Below, in pieces: positions 17,425 to 25,150 of a stretch of DNA of 64,000 nucleotides. The notes below the pieces were generated by a model. It ran no database searches. It saw only the letters and a list, made by a program, of their open reading frames with translations, and had not been told where the DNA came from. The DNA comes from Halothiobacillus sp. (GTDB lineage Bacteria > Pseudomonadota > Gammaproteobacteria > Halothiobacillales > Halothiobacillaceae), in contig JAGDVP010000012.1 of assembly GCA_023255735.1 (NCBI GenBank), positions 169,477-233,476 of the forward strand. Reading direction: 5' to 3'. The position numbers were made by a program, and so were the translations under genes. Each line of letters begins with the position of its first letter. Positions within the stretch are counted from its first letter, which is position 1.

Positions 17425-18737
17425 GCGGGGGGCTCCCAGGGCGGTGTGATGCCAAATTTTGCCGCCACATTGACCGCCGAGCGCAAACCATCTTCATGAA
17501 AGCCAAAACCCGTCCAAGCGCCCGCGTAATAACACTGCCGATGGCCTTGCAAGCTCGGCAATGCCGCTTGGGCGGCATGGGTGTGCGCATCAAATACGGG
17601 GTGATGGTAGGTAATGCGTTGCCGGGTGAGCTCGGCGCGGGGCGGGCTGAAGGGATTGAGGGTAACGAGCCACGGCGTGGAGGTGGATAAATTTTGTAGG
17701 TGATTCATCCAATAGGTGACGGCCACCGCGCGCGTTTGTGCAGTTTTGGTGCGGCCCAAATAATTCCAGCTCGACCAAACCTTGCGCCGCTTCGGCATTA
17801 AATCGAGATCGTTGTGCAAATAGACCGTGTTTTCTTGAAACTGAAAGGCGCCTAAAATTTCGTTTTCACGCGCATCAGGTTCAGCCAGCATGGCGAGGGT
17901 TTCATCGGCGTGGCTGGCAAACACGCAAGCATCAAAGTGCTGATTGATTTGTGGCAGAAAAACCCCGCCATCACCCCGAATCACTTGGGCTATGGGCGAG
18001 TCGGTAACCGCGGTAAATCGATTAGCTTGGCGCAATGCTTCAACATAGCGATTCGAGCCGCCTTGAATCGTTTCCCATTGGGGCCGATCTTGCACGTTCA
18101 TTAACCCGTGGTTTTCAAAGAATTGCAAAAAGCTCAAAGCAGGAAATTTCAGCATGATTTGCGGCGGGCAAGACCAAATAGCCGCGGCCATGGGTAATAA
18201 ATAATCTTCCCGTAGACCGGCTCCCAATTTGAGTCGATCCAAAAAATCGCCCAGTGATTCGGCCGATTCGGCGCGTGTTGCGCATTTTTTTGCTTCAATA
18301 AGCATCGCTTTGCCCGCTCGATTGAAGCGCAGAATATCTTGCACCATGGTTAAAAATCTGGGGCGCAGCAGATTGCTTTTTTGCGCAAAGAGCGTTGATA
18401 AATCACTACCGCCATATTCCATGCGCCCTTGATCGAGGCTTACGCCAAACGACATTTCGGTGGGTTGCGTTGGGATGTCAAGGTGCGCTAGTAAACCGGT
18501 GAGATGCGGGTAATTGGGGCGATTAAACACGATGAATCCCGTGTCGACTGCTACGGTTTGCGCCGCATCGGCCAAGGTGTGGGTATGGGTGTGGCCACCT
18601 AAATAGCTATTTTTTTCAAACAAGGTGACCTCATGCCGCTCGCCAAGCAGCCAAGCGGTTGCAATCCCTGCAATACCTGAACCAATCACAGCGATTTTTA
18701 GTGAGTTTTGAATAGGAAGGGCTGTGGGGCTTGTCAT
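17421..18737 (-). CDS. FAD-dependent amine-oxidase-like oxidoreductase
   Basis: The 438-residue product opens with a dinucleotide-binding motif (IAVIGSGIAGIATAWLL) and the acidic ribose-binding end of the fold (VTLFEKNSYLGGHTHTH). The C-terminus has the FAD-contact end (YYAGAWTGFGFHEDGLRSAVNVA). The family is linked to membrane-lipid modification beside cfa; the substrate is probably an acyl chain of a phospholipid. It is the first gene of the operon. No Shine-Dalgarno is visible, and a long hairpin lies just upstream of the start. Confidence 0.88.
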   Translation of the reverse strand: MTSPTALPIQNSLKIAVIGSGIAGIATAWLLGERHEVTLFEKNSYLGGHTHTHTLADAAQTVAVDTGFIVFNRPNYPHLTGLLAHLDIPTQPTEMSFGVSLDQGRMEYGGSDLSTLFAQKSNLLRPRFLTMVQDILRFNRAGKAMLIEAKKCATRAESAESLGDFLDRLKLGAGLREDYLLPMAAAIWSCPPQIMLKFPALSFLQFFENHGLMNVQDRPQWETIQGGSNRYVEALRQANRFTAVTDSPIAQVIRGDGGVFLPQINQHFDACVFASHADETLAMLAEPDARENEILGAFQFQENTVYLHNDLDLMPKRRKVWSSWNYLGRTKTAQTRAVAVTYWMNHLQNLSTSTPWLVTLNPFSPPRAELTRQRITYHHPVFDAHTHAAQAALPSLQGHRQCYYAGAWTGFGFHEDGLRSAVNVAAKFGITPPWEPPA

Positions 18738-18756
18738 AAGTTTTTTGCCAAAATTG

Positions 18757-18796
18757 CGCGATCAATCGCCCCGGTTTTTTGGGGCGATTGATCGCG
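18757..18796 (-). promoter_or_regulatory. Long hairpin in the 5' leader of the membrane-lipid operon
   Basis: A perfect 16-bp inverted repeat (cgcgatcaatcgcccc at 18757-18772, ggggcgattgatcgcg at 18781-18796) with an 8-base loop lies 19 bp upstream of the oxidoreductase start and downstream of a putative -10 box. The poly-T is in the loop, not after the stem, so it does not look like a terminator. Confidence 0.7.
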
Positions 18797-18809
18797 GGAT
18801 AAATTAAAA

Positions 18810-18815
18810 ATCATA
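18810..18815 (-). promoter_or_regulatory. Putative -10 box of the membrane-lipid operon
   Basis: Read on the minus strand this is TATGAT (5 of 6 matches to TATAAT). It lies 13 bases downstream of the nearest 11-bp repeat, so the repeats cover the -35 region. No good TTGACA is present. Confidence 0.4.
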
Positions 18816-18828
18816 GAACCCCTGCCAT

Positions 18829-18883
18829 TGTATAGCTTACGTATAGTTTATGTATATCCTATGTATGGCTGTTGTGCAATTAG
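18829..18883 (-). promoter_or_regulatory. Predicted LitR/CarH-type operator: five 11-bp direct repeats
   Basis: On the plus strand the units start at 18829, 18840, 18851, 18862 and 18873: TGTATAGCTTA, CGTATAGTTTA, TGTATATCCTA, TGTATGGCTGT, TGTGCAATTAG. The period is exactly 11 bp and the core TGT(A) is kept in four of five. Read on the operon strand this is the TnnACA-type pattern known for CarH/LitR operators. It lies about 90 bp upstream of the oxidoreductase start, and a related repeat lies in front of the LitR-like gene at 29847-29879. Confidence 0.65.
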
Positions 18884-19013
18884 GCATTTATGCGGAGTGC
18901 CGGCATCAGTTGCCCAGCAAGGCACTAAGGCGTGCGGTTTTTGCACCCAGCAGCACGGGAATCAACCCGATGACTTATCTACGCCGGGCGTTTGCTTTTG
19001 GGTGCCGTGATTT

Positions 19014-19050
19014 TAAAAAAAATCCCCGCGAAGAGAATGCCTGCGGGGAT
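19014..19050 (-). terminator. Terminator after prk
   Basis: The stem atccccgc (19022-19029) / gcggggat (19043-19050) is followed on the minus strand by a U-run (A-run at 19014-19021). It lies about 57 bp beyond the prk stop. The rest of the gap up to 18884 holds no credible gene. Confidence 0.85.
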
Positions 19051-19106
19051 GATGCAATGAATGAGATAACTCGGGTCGAACTGAGCCCCAGTAGCGCAGC
19101 CGGCGT

Positions 19107-20000
19107 TTAGCCCTTACGCTTTTCGATCATTTGATGGATGAGCGGAGTTAGGATTAAATCCATGGCGTAGCTCATTTTGCCACCAGGTACCACAATGGTG
19201 TTGTAGCGCGACATGAATGATCCGGGGATCATCGACAGCAGGAAGGGGAAATCCGCCCCCGCTTTAGCCGGCTGGCTGAAATGGATGATAACCAAGCTTT
19301 CATCAGGCGTCGGAATATCGCGCGTAATGAATGGGTTTGAGGTATCCACTGTGGGCACACGCTGGAAATTAATATCGGTGCGTGAGAATTGCGGGGTGAT
19401 GTGGTTGATGTAATCGGGCATGCGGCGCAGGATGGTATCCACTGTGGCTTCCGCCGAATAGCCGCGCTCGGCGTTATCACGGAAGATTTTTTGGATCCAT
19501 TCCAAATTCACAATCGGCACAACGCCGACCCCTAAATCAACATGGGCGGCGGCATCCACGGAATCGGTTTTCACTAAGCCATGCAAGCCTTCGTAAAACA
19601 ATAAATCGGTGCCACTGGGAATATCTTCCCACGGGGTAAATTCGCCCGGTTTAAGGCTGGTGTTTAAGCGGGCATTATGTTCGAGCGCCTCTTGATCGCT
19701 ATGAATGTAGTAGCGCTTTTTGCCGGTGCCCGATTCGCCATAGGTTTTAAACAGCTCGGCCAATTTATCGAAATGGTTGGCTTCGGGGCCAAAATGCGAA
19801 AACGAGAAATTACCCGCCGCTTCGGCTTTTTTGACTGCCTCACGAAATTCCATGCGCGATAAGCTGTGAAAGCTATCGCCTTCAATCACCACGGGGGTTA
19901 AATTTTCACGGCGGAAAACTTGCTCGAATGCGCGCTTAACGGTGGTGGTGCCGGCGCCGGATGAACCGGTTACGGCAACGACGGGATGCTTAACGGACAT
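19107..20000 (-). CDS. prk: Phosphoribulokinase (proteobacterial type)
   Basis: This ATP-dependent kinase makes ribulose-1,5-bisphosphate, the CO2 acceptor of the Calvin cycle. The product from MSVKHPVVAV is 297 residues, the size of the proteobacterial octameric form. The P-loop is GSSGAGTTTV, followed by VIEGDSFHSLSR and the conserved FYEGLHG. GGAGC precedes this ATG; the frame extends 35 codons further without support. Rubisco and cbb regulators are not in the window. Its presence is the main evidence for autotrophy. Confidence 0.95.
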   Translation of the reverse strand: MSVKHPVVAVTGSSGAGTTTVKRAFEQVFRRENLTPVVIEGDSFHSLSRMEFREAVKKAEAAGNFSFSHFGPEANHFDKLAELFKTYGESGTGKKRYYIHSDQEALEHNARLNTSLKPGEFTPWEDIPSGTDLLFYEGLHGLVKTDSVDAAAHVDLGVGVVPIVNLEWIQKIFRDNAERGYSAEATVDTILRRMPDYINHITPQFSRTDINFQRVPTVDTSNPFITRDIPTPDESLVIIHFSQPAKAGADFPFLLSMIPGSFMSRYNTIVVPGGKMSYAMDLILTPLIHQMIEKRKG

Positions 20001-20339
20001 AGTTGCTCCTAAACTCAAAGATAAAAAAGAATCACATTGGATCATATCTCGCCTGCGCGGCAAGGGCTGATCAAATGCGACTAACAGATGACAAGTACTG
20101 AGCATTGCGATATTAGGCGTTTATCAGCAGTCGGACAAGCCAAACGAGTGCAAAATTTTGCGCGTGGGTACCACAAGCCAGTGGCCGCCTTGCACTTGGA
20201 ACCTGTGTACGATCTTGATCAACCAATGCAGTGCAAATGTACATAGGCCGAACAAGTGAAGCATAGATAAGCAAAACGCACCCTTTGAGGACGATTTTTG
20301 CGCTGAAATCGGCCGTTAAGCGAAATCGTATAGGGGTTT
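20001..20339. other. Intergenic region between trmB and prk
   Basis: This 339-bp gap holds no credible gene. It must contain the prk promoter. The only structure I see is a perfect 12-bp palindrome GCAAAATTTTGC at 20150-20161, about 150 bp upstream of prk, which could be a regulator site such as a LysR-type (CbbR) box; that is speculative. Confidence 0.35.
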
Positions 20340-21077
20340 TTAGAACGCGGCGCGCCGATACAGCAAATCAAAGACGGCGTGGCTTAGGCGAATGCCCCGT
20401 CGCTCAAATTTAGTTTCTGGCCGCCAAGCGGGGCGTGCCGCTTCGCCGATGCCGCCATGTTCGGCCATAAAGGCCGGGTGCATGTCCAGTACAGCGCGCA
20501 TGTGCTCGGCATACGGTGCCCAATCGGTGGCGCAATGCCAAAGCCCTGTGGGTTTTAATTTGGCTGCGATGAGGTCAGCAAAGGGCGGTTGGACAATCCG
20601 GCGCTTGTGATGGCGCGCTTTGTGCCATGGGTCGGGAAAATACAGCAAGAGGCGATCAAGGCTATGGTTTGGGATGCGTTGCCGCAAAAACGGCACGGCA
20701 TCTTGCGCTACGATGCGGATATTGGTTAACCCTAAACGCTCAATGCCGAGCAAGAGCTGCCCTATGCCGGGTCTGTGCACTTCTATGCCGATAAAATCTT
20801 GCGTTGGCGCGGCGGCGGCCATGGCGAGCAAGCTTTCACCATTGCCAAAGCCAATTTCCAGTGTGCAGGGCGCAGTGCGGCCAAATACTTGGGTTAAATC
20901 GAGTAAAGCGCCTTGGCCGGCCAATTCAACCGCGGGCAGTCGCGCTGTTATGGCGCGGGTTTGCGCGCCAGTGAGCCGCCCTTCTCGGCGAATAAATGAG
21001 CGAATCGCCCGCTGCGCAGGATTTGGGGGCGCATTTGGCGTGGGTGCAGCTTGGCTCTCGGTGGGCTGATTTTTCAT
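20340..21077 (-). CDS. trmB: tRNA (guanine-N7-)-methyltransferase
   Basis: The 245-residue product methylates G46 of tRNA. The SAM motif is LEIGFGNGESLLAMA, followed by IGIEVHRPGIG and the family-specific LLLYFPDPWHKARHHKRRIVQ. The C-terminus TKFERRGIRLSHAVFDLLYRR is typical. An extra Pro/Ala-rich N-terminus of about 25 residues is present. It lies 8 bp downstream of thiG, a common order. Confidence 0.95.
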   Translation of the reverse strand: MKNQPTESQAAPTPNAPPNPAQRAIRSFIRREGRLTGAQTRAITARLPAVELAGQGALLDLTQVFGRTAPCTLEIGFGNGESLLAMAAAAPTQDFIGIEVHRPGIGQLLLGIERLGLTNIRIVAQDAVPFLRQRIPNHSLDRLLLYFPDPWHKARHHKRRIVQPPFADLIAAKLKPTGLWHCATDWAPYAEHMRAVLDMHPAFMAEHGGIGEAARPAWRPETKFERRGIRLSHAVFDLLYRRAAF

Positions 21078-21085
21078 GCCTGCGC

Positions 21086-21874
21086 TCAGAAAAAAAGGCC
21101 ATCAACGGGCGATGAGGCGCTCGCAAAGCGTTTGCGCGGCATGCGTCCGGCTAAAAAGGCTTCTCGCCCCGCTTCGATGGCTTTTTTCATGGCGGAGGCC
21201 ATGAGTATGGGGTTTTTAGCGGCAGCAATCGCGGTATTCATTAAAACGCCATCGCAGCCCAGTTCCATCGCAATGGCCGCATCGGAGGCGGTACCAACGC
21301 CGGCATCAACGATAATCGGCACTTTGGCATTTTCGATGATGGTGAGCAGATTGTATTTGTTTTGAATGCCTAAGCCTGAGCCGATGGGTGCGGCAAGGGG
21401 CATAACGGCCACGCAGCCGATTTCTTCAAGCCGTTGGCATATGATCGGGTCATCTGAGGTGTATACCATGACTTCAAAACCATCAGCGACCAAAATTTCG
21501 GCGGCTTTCAGGGTGGCGGTTACATCGGGGTAGAGGGTTTTGGCATCGCCTAAAACTTCTAATTTAACAAGGTTATGGCCATCTAATAGCTCGCGAGCCA
21601 GCTTGCAGGTGCGCACCGCATCCTCGCTGGTGTAGCAGCCGGCGGTGTTGGGCAAAATGGTGAAGCGATCGGGCGTTAAAATGTCTAGTAAGTTGGGCTC
21701 GCCGGGGTTTTGCCCAATATTACTGCGCCGGATGGCGACCGTGACTATTTGGCTGCCTGCGGCTATTGAGGCAGCTTGCGTTTCGGCCATGTCTTTGAAT
21801 TTGCCCGTGCCGGTGAGCAGGCGGGAATGAAATTGACGGCTGCCGATAGTTAAGATGTCGGGGGGTGTTGTCAT
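21086..21874 (-). CDS. thiG: Thiazole synthase
   Basis: The 262-residue product builds the thiazole ring of thiamine from deoxyxylulose-5-phosphate, dehydroglycine and ThiS-thiocarboxylate. Seen: [10 protein letters not shown] near the start, the Schiff-base lysine region [24 protein letters not shown] and [29 protein letters not shown]. The start MTTPPDIL fits the family; 24 extra codons upstream are unlikely. The usual neighbour thiS, expected just upstream, is absent. Confidence 0.94.
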   Translation of the reverse strand: MTTPPDILTIGSRQFHSRLLTGTGKFKDMAETQAASIAAGSQIVTVAIRRSNIGQNPGEPNLLDILTPDRFTILPNTAGCYTSEDAVRTCKLARELLDGHNLVKLEVLGDAKTLYPDVTATLKAAEILVADGFEVMVYTSDDPIICQRLEEIGCVAVMPLAAPIGSGLGIQNKYNLLTIIENAKVPIIVDAGVGTASDAAIAMELGCDGVLMNTAIAAAKNPILMASAMKKAIEAGREAFLAGRMPRKRFASASSPVDGLFF

Positions 21875-21963
21875 ATTTAAAATTCTCAAGTAATAAATTA
21901 AGTTAATCGCGTGGGCAACCTTACGCCCCCACTTTATTTTATTCAACCCAGCTTAAGCGCTGA

Positions 21964-22992
21964 TCAGTGGGTTTGCGCGGGGGGATTCTCACCCAAAGGG
22001 TTCGGGTTGAGCGTGCAGGGATGGTGATCGACAAGGAGGGCATCCTGCGCATGGTTCAGCCGGATGACGGCCAGAAATTGCTGTGAAACCACATCTCCCG
22101 AGCGGCACAGTGCACTGCGCACAATCTCGCCGACTTCGGTATCCGGTTGATTGGCCGAATAAATCAGCGTACCCGGGGTGAGTAGTTGGGGGTGGGTTGT
22201 GTGCCCCATCATCATGCGCCGGTTAGATTTGCCCAAATAATGAAGCCGAGCAATCACTTCTTGGCCGGGATAACAGCCTTTTTTAAAACTCACGGCGGCA
22301 AGCAGATCAAGGTTCACCCACTGAGGAACAAACTCAAGATAGGTCGCGGGGTGGATTTCTGGCAGGCCATCATGAATCTCGGCGCAATCCCACACGGTCT
22401 GTGTAACAAAAATTGAGCCGAGGGCTGCAATGCGCTCCGCGAGCAAAGCGAGGGGGGCGAGCGAGCCTTGAATCGATAGCCGTGGGTTACCAGATTGATG
22501 CTCCCAAGTGGCAATTAGGCCATCGGCAAGCATGATTTGTTGATGCAAGCTTTGCGGCTCGCGATCGATGGCTAATGCCGCGAGTAGATCCTTGGTTGGA
22601 TTAATGAGGCCGATAAAACCCCAATCGTCTGCCAAAGTGAGGCTAAGCTTTCGCCGCAAAACATACAGTTTTAAGGTTTTGAAGAGGTCGGCTCGAAGCG
22701 CTTGTGGCACGGTGAGATGATAAGCCAAGCCCTGCGGGGTGTGCTCGGGGTGCACTGTGAGGGTCGAGAGTATGCGCCCCTTGGCGTTACACAAGGCGCT
22801 TAGCGTGGCCTGTGTAGGGCTTAAAGTTAAAATTTCCTGCGTGAGCATAGCTTGCAAAAAATCAGCTGCCTCAGAGCCTGCAACCTGAATACTGGCGCGC
22901 AAATTTAAAGCCAGCCAGCCGGTTTCATCGGGTTTAAGATCGTCTTTGGCGGAGGGCTGGGCGTGCAAAAATTGGATCCACGCAGTATTCAT
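21964..22992 (-). CDS. ygfZ: Folate-binding protein YgfZ (Fe-S cluster maintenance)
   Basis: The product, about 342 residues, carries the YgfZ signature KKGCYPGQEVIARLHYLG near residue 230. It belongs to the GcvT-like folate-binding family and helps keep certain Fe-S enzymes active. The start MNTAWIQFL is taken as most likely; ATGs 2 and 14 codons further upstream are possible, and none has a clear ribosome site. It is divergent from the YgfX-like gene. Confidence 0.88.
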   Translation of the reverse strand: MNTAWIQFLHAQPSAKDDLKPDETGWLALNLRASIQVAGSEAADFLQAMLTQEILTLSPTQATLSALCNAKGRILSTLTVHPEHTPQGLAYHLTVPQALRADLFKTLKLYVLRRKLSLTLADDWGFIGLINPTKDLLAALAIDREPQSLHQQIMLADGLIATWEHQSGNPRLSIQGSLAPLALLAERIAALGSIFVTQTVWDCAEIHDGLPEIHPATYLEFVPQWVNLDLLAAVSFKKGCYPGQEVIARLHYLGKSNRRMMMGHTTHPQLLTPGTLIYSANQPDTEVGEIVRSALCRSGDVVSQQFLAVIRLNHAQDALLVDHHPCTLNPNPLGENPPAQTH

Positions 22993-23106
22993 AAGCATCA
23001 ATGTTAAATTTAATAAAGAGCTTAAGGATAGCATTGACCTGTGGCTTGGGCACAGCTTTGTGCACCGGGCAGGTGAAGTTGGTTTTTTATAAGGCGGGGT
23101 GTTTGG

Positions 23107-23550
23107 ATGAAAACTGAAACGTGGTCGGCCGCGCTTTGGCCCGATAAAAATTTAATCCGCTTGGGCTGGTTTATGCAGGGCATGGCGGCGTTGGCGCTGG
23201 GTTTGTGTGGCGTGGCTTTAAATTTACCTCTGGCTGTTTCGGTGGGTATGGGGGGCGTTGCTGCAGTGGCTTTTATGCGCTTTGGGTGTCATCGGCCGGC
23301 TGTTTGGTCTGAGCGTGGGCAGTTAAGCCTGGCGGCAGGGCGCGGTCGGTGGCAAGGGGCAGAGGGTGGCAGCTTAGATGGATCGTTACGCTGGCTCTGG
23401 ACTGGGCGCTCCCTTGTGGGGCTGGTGCTGGTAGATCACGAGGGTCGGCAAAAAGCGCATTGGCTAACGCAAGCACGCATGGGGGCTATTGCATGGGGGC
23501 AGTTGCAACAATGGCTGCGTGTGGCGAATACCCCTGCGTTGCCGCGTTGA
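23107..23550 (+). CDS. YgfX-like small membrane protein
   Basis: The 147-residue product has two hydrophobic segments near the N-terminus (GMAALALGLCGVALNL and AVSVGMGGVAAVAFM) and a soluble C-terminal part with the YgfX/CptA-like pattern of a WLWTGRSLVGLVLVDHEGR strand and a WGQLQQWLR end. The match is weak and supported mainly by location opposite ygfZ. The sdhE gene that normally accompanies ygfX is not here. It ends 1 bp from the convergent coaE. Confidence 0.5.
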   Translation: MKTETWSAALWPDKNLIRLGWFMQGMAALALGLCGVALNLPLAVSVGMGGVAAVAFMRFGCHRPAVWSERGQLSLAAGRGRWQGAEGGSLDGSLRWLWTGRSLVGLVLVDHEGRQKAHWLTQARMGAIAWGQLQQWLRVANTPALPR

Positions 23551-23551
23551 T

Positions 23552-24169
23552 TTAGTATGTTTTTGAAAGCGCTAATAACTGCTGGTGGCGTTGCTGCACA
23601 AGTGTTTTAAGCGCAGTTAAATCACCGGTGTTATCTAACCAGTCATCCACGAGGGGCGCGCGCTGTTCATCGGTGCTTTGTGCGGCCAGCATTTGGCTTG
23701 CCAGTGCCGTGTCAATGCCGGGGCGCTGCCGGAGGCGTTCTCGTTGGAGTTCTGGCGTAGCGCGAATGCCAATGACATGGTTTAACCATTGGTAATGGGG
23801 CGTCACTGGAGGTTCGGCTAGCAGCGCTACCACCACGACCACATAGGGTGAGTGAATTGCCGCGTTGATGGCGCGTTGGTAGGCGAGTGCTCGAATCGCG
23901 GGGTGTAAAATGGACTCAAGCTGCGCCCGCGCGATGGGATCGTTGAATATGATGCGGCGCAAGGCCGCTCGATCAAGCTTGCCATCGGGGGTGATTAGGT
24001 TTTGCCCAAAAGTTTGGGCAATCGAGGCAAGGGCAGGCTGGTGCGGCGCCGTGAGTTCTCGGCTGAGCAGATCGGTGTCGATAATGGGAACGCGCTCTTG
24101 GGCTAAAAATTGGGTGACTGTGCTTTTGCCACTCGCAATGCCGCCGGTTAAGCCAACAATGAAGCTCAT
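23552..24169 (-). CDS. coaE: Dephospho-CoA kinase
   Basis: The 205-residue product catalyses the last step of coenzyme A synthesis. The P-loop is GLTGGIASGKST, followed by the conserved DTDLLSREL and the helix LDRAALRRIIF. GGGAGAA precedes the ATG. It is the last gene of pilB-pilC-pilD-coaE, a classic gammaproteobacterial arrangement. Confidence 0.95.
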   Translation of the reverse strand: MSFIVGLTGGIASGKSTVTQFLAQERVPIIDTDLLSRELTAPHQPALASIAQTFGQNLITPDGKLDRAALRRIIFNDPIARAQLESILHPAIRALAYQRAINAAIHSPYVVVVVALLAEPPVTPHYQWLNHVIGIRATPELQRERLRQRPGIDTALASQMLAAQSTDEQRAPLVDDWLDNTGDLTALKTLVQQRHQQLLALSKTY

Positions 24170-24225
24170 GATTTCTCCCGTGATGCCTTTGCGCCTGGTG
24201 GCAGTCGTTTTGCGTGATCGACTGG

Positions 24226-25125
24226 TTAATGGAGCCCCGTGCTGCTGAGATAAAACCGCAAAATGGGCTCACCCAAATAGAAACTTAGCAGCCCCGCGCT
24301 GGCAAGATAAGGGCCAAAAGGAATGGGGATGCGTTGATCGTGCTTTAAAAATAACACCATAGCAATGCCCACCACGGCGCCTACACCGGCTGAAAGGACT
24401 AAAACCAACGGCAGTTGCTGCCACCCCAGCCAAGCGCCTAGAGCGGCGAGCAATTTAAAATCGCCATAACCCATGCCTTCGCGCCCGGTGGCTAATTTAA
24501 ACGCCCAATACACGCTCCATAAAGCAAGATACCCGGCCACAGCACCGATGACCGCCGTTTGCAGCGATAGGGTTGAGCCTGTGCCCATTAAGGCCAAGAG
24601 AATGCCTAGCCACATCAACGGGATGGTTAAAATATCAGGGAGTAAGGTCGTTTTTAAGTCGATTATGGCGGCGGCAAGTAACACCCAGCCAAAAACCATC
24701 GCCGCGAGCGCAGCACTGGAGGCGCCAAATTTCCAGGCCGCAAGGAGGGTAAGCAGGCCGCTGAGTAATTCAACGAGGGGGTATTGAATGCTGATTTTAT
24801 GCCCGCAGTGCGCGCATTTGCCGCGCAAAGCCAGCCAGCTCAAGATCGGGATATTTTGCCAGGATTTAATCGGGGTTTGGCAATTAGGGCAGGCTGACCT
24901 TGGGGTTATGAGGTTATAGACCGGGGGCTGCGTTGGGTTTGGCTCTGGTGGAATTTCAAGCAGCTCGCGGCAATCCTGCGCCCAACCCCGCTCCATCATG
25001 AGGGGAAGCCGGTGGATCACCACATTAAGAAAGCTGCCTACAAGTAAGCCCAATACCCCAGCAAAGATTAACCAAGCGAGAGGATATTGCGCAAAAAAAC
25101 TCGACCACGTGAAGAGGATGCTCAT
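24226..25125 (-). CDS. pilD: Type IV prepilin peptidase / N-methyltransferase
   Basis: This 299-residue integral membrane protease trims and methylates prepilins. It has the zinc-type CxxC pair (CPNCQTP and CAHCGHK) and the two catalytic aspartate motifs, AAIIDLKTTLLPD and GMGYGDFKLLAALGAWLG. About eight membrane segments are present. It follows pilC by 25 bp. Confidence 0.95.
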   Translation of the reverse strand: MSILFTWSSFFAQYPLAWLIFAGVLGLLVGSFLNVVIHRLPLMMERGWAQDCRELLEIPPEPNPTQPPVYNLITPRSACPNCQTPIKSWQNIPILSWLALRGKCAHCGHKISIQYPLVELLSGLLTLLAAWKFGASSAALAAMVFGWVLLAAAIIDLKTTLLPDILTIPLMWLGILLALMGTGSTLSLQTAVIGAVAGYLALWSVYWAFKLATGREGMGYGDFKLLAALGAWLGWQQLPLVLVLSAGVGAVVGIAMVLFLKHDQRIPIPFGPYLASAGLLSFYLGEPILRFYLSSTGLH

Positions 25126-25150
25126 GATTAAACGCTGCTTTTGCGCGGCA

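Noticed and set aside
18850-19110. 86-codon frame in the gap upstream of the lipid operon
   Set aside because: It runs through the 11-bp repeat array and the prk terminator hairpin; no family features are visible.
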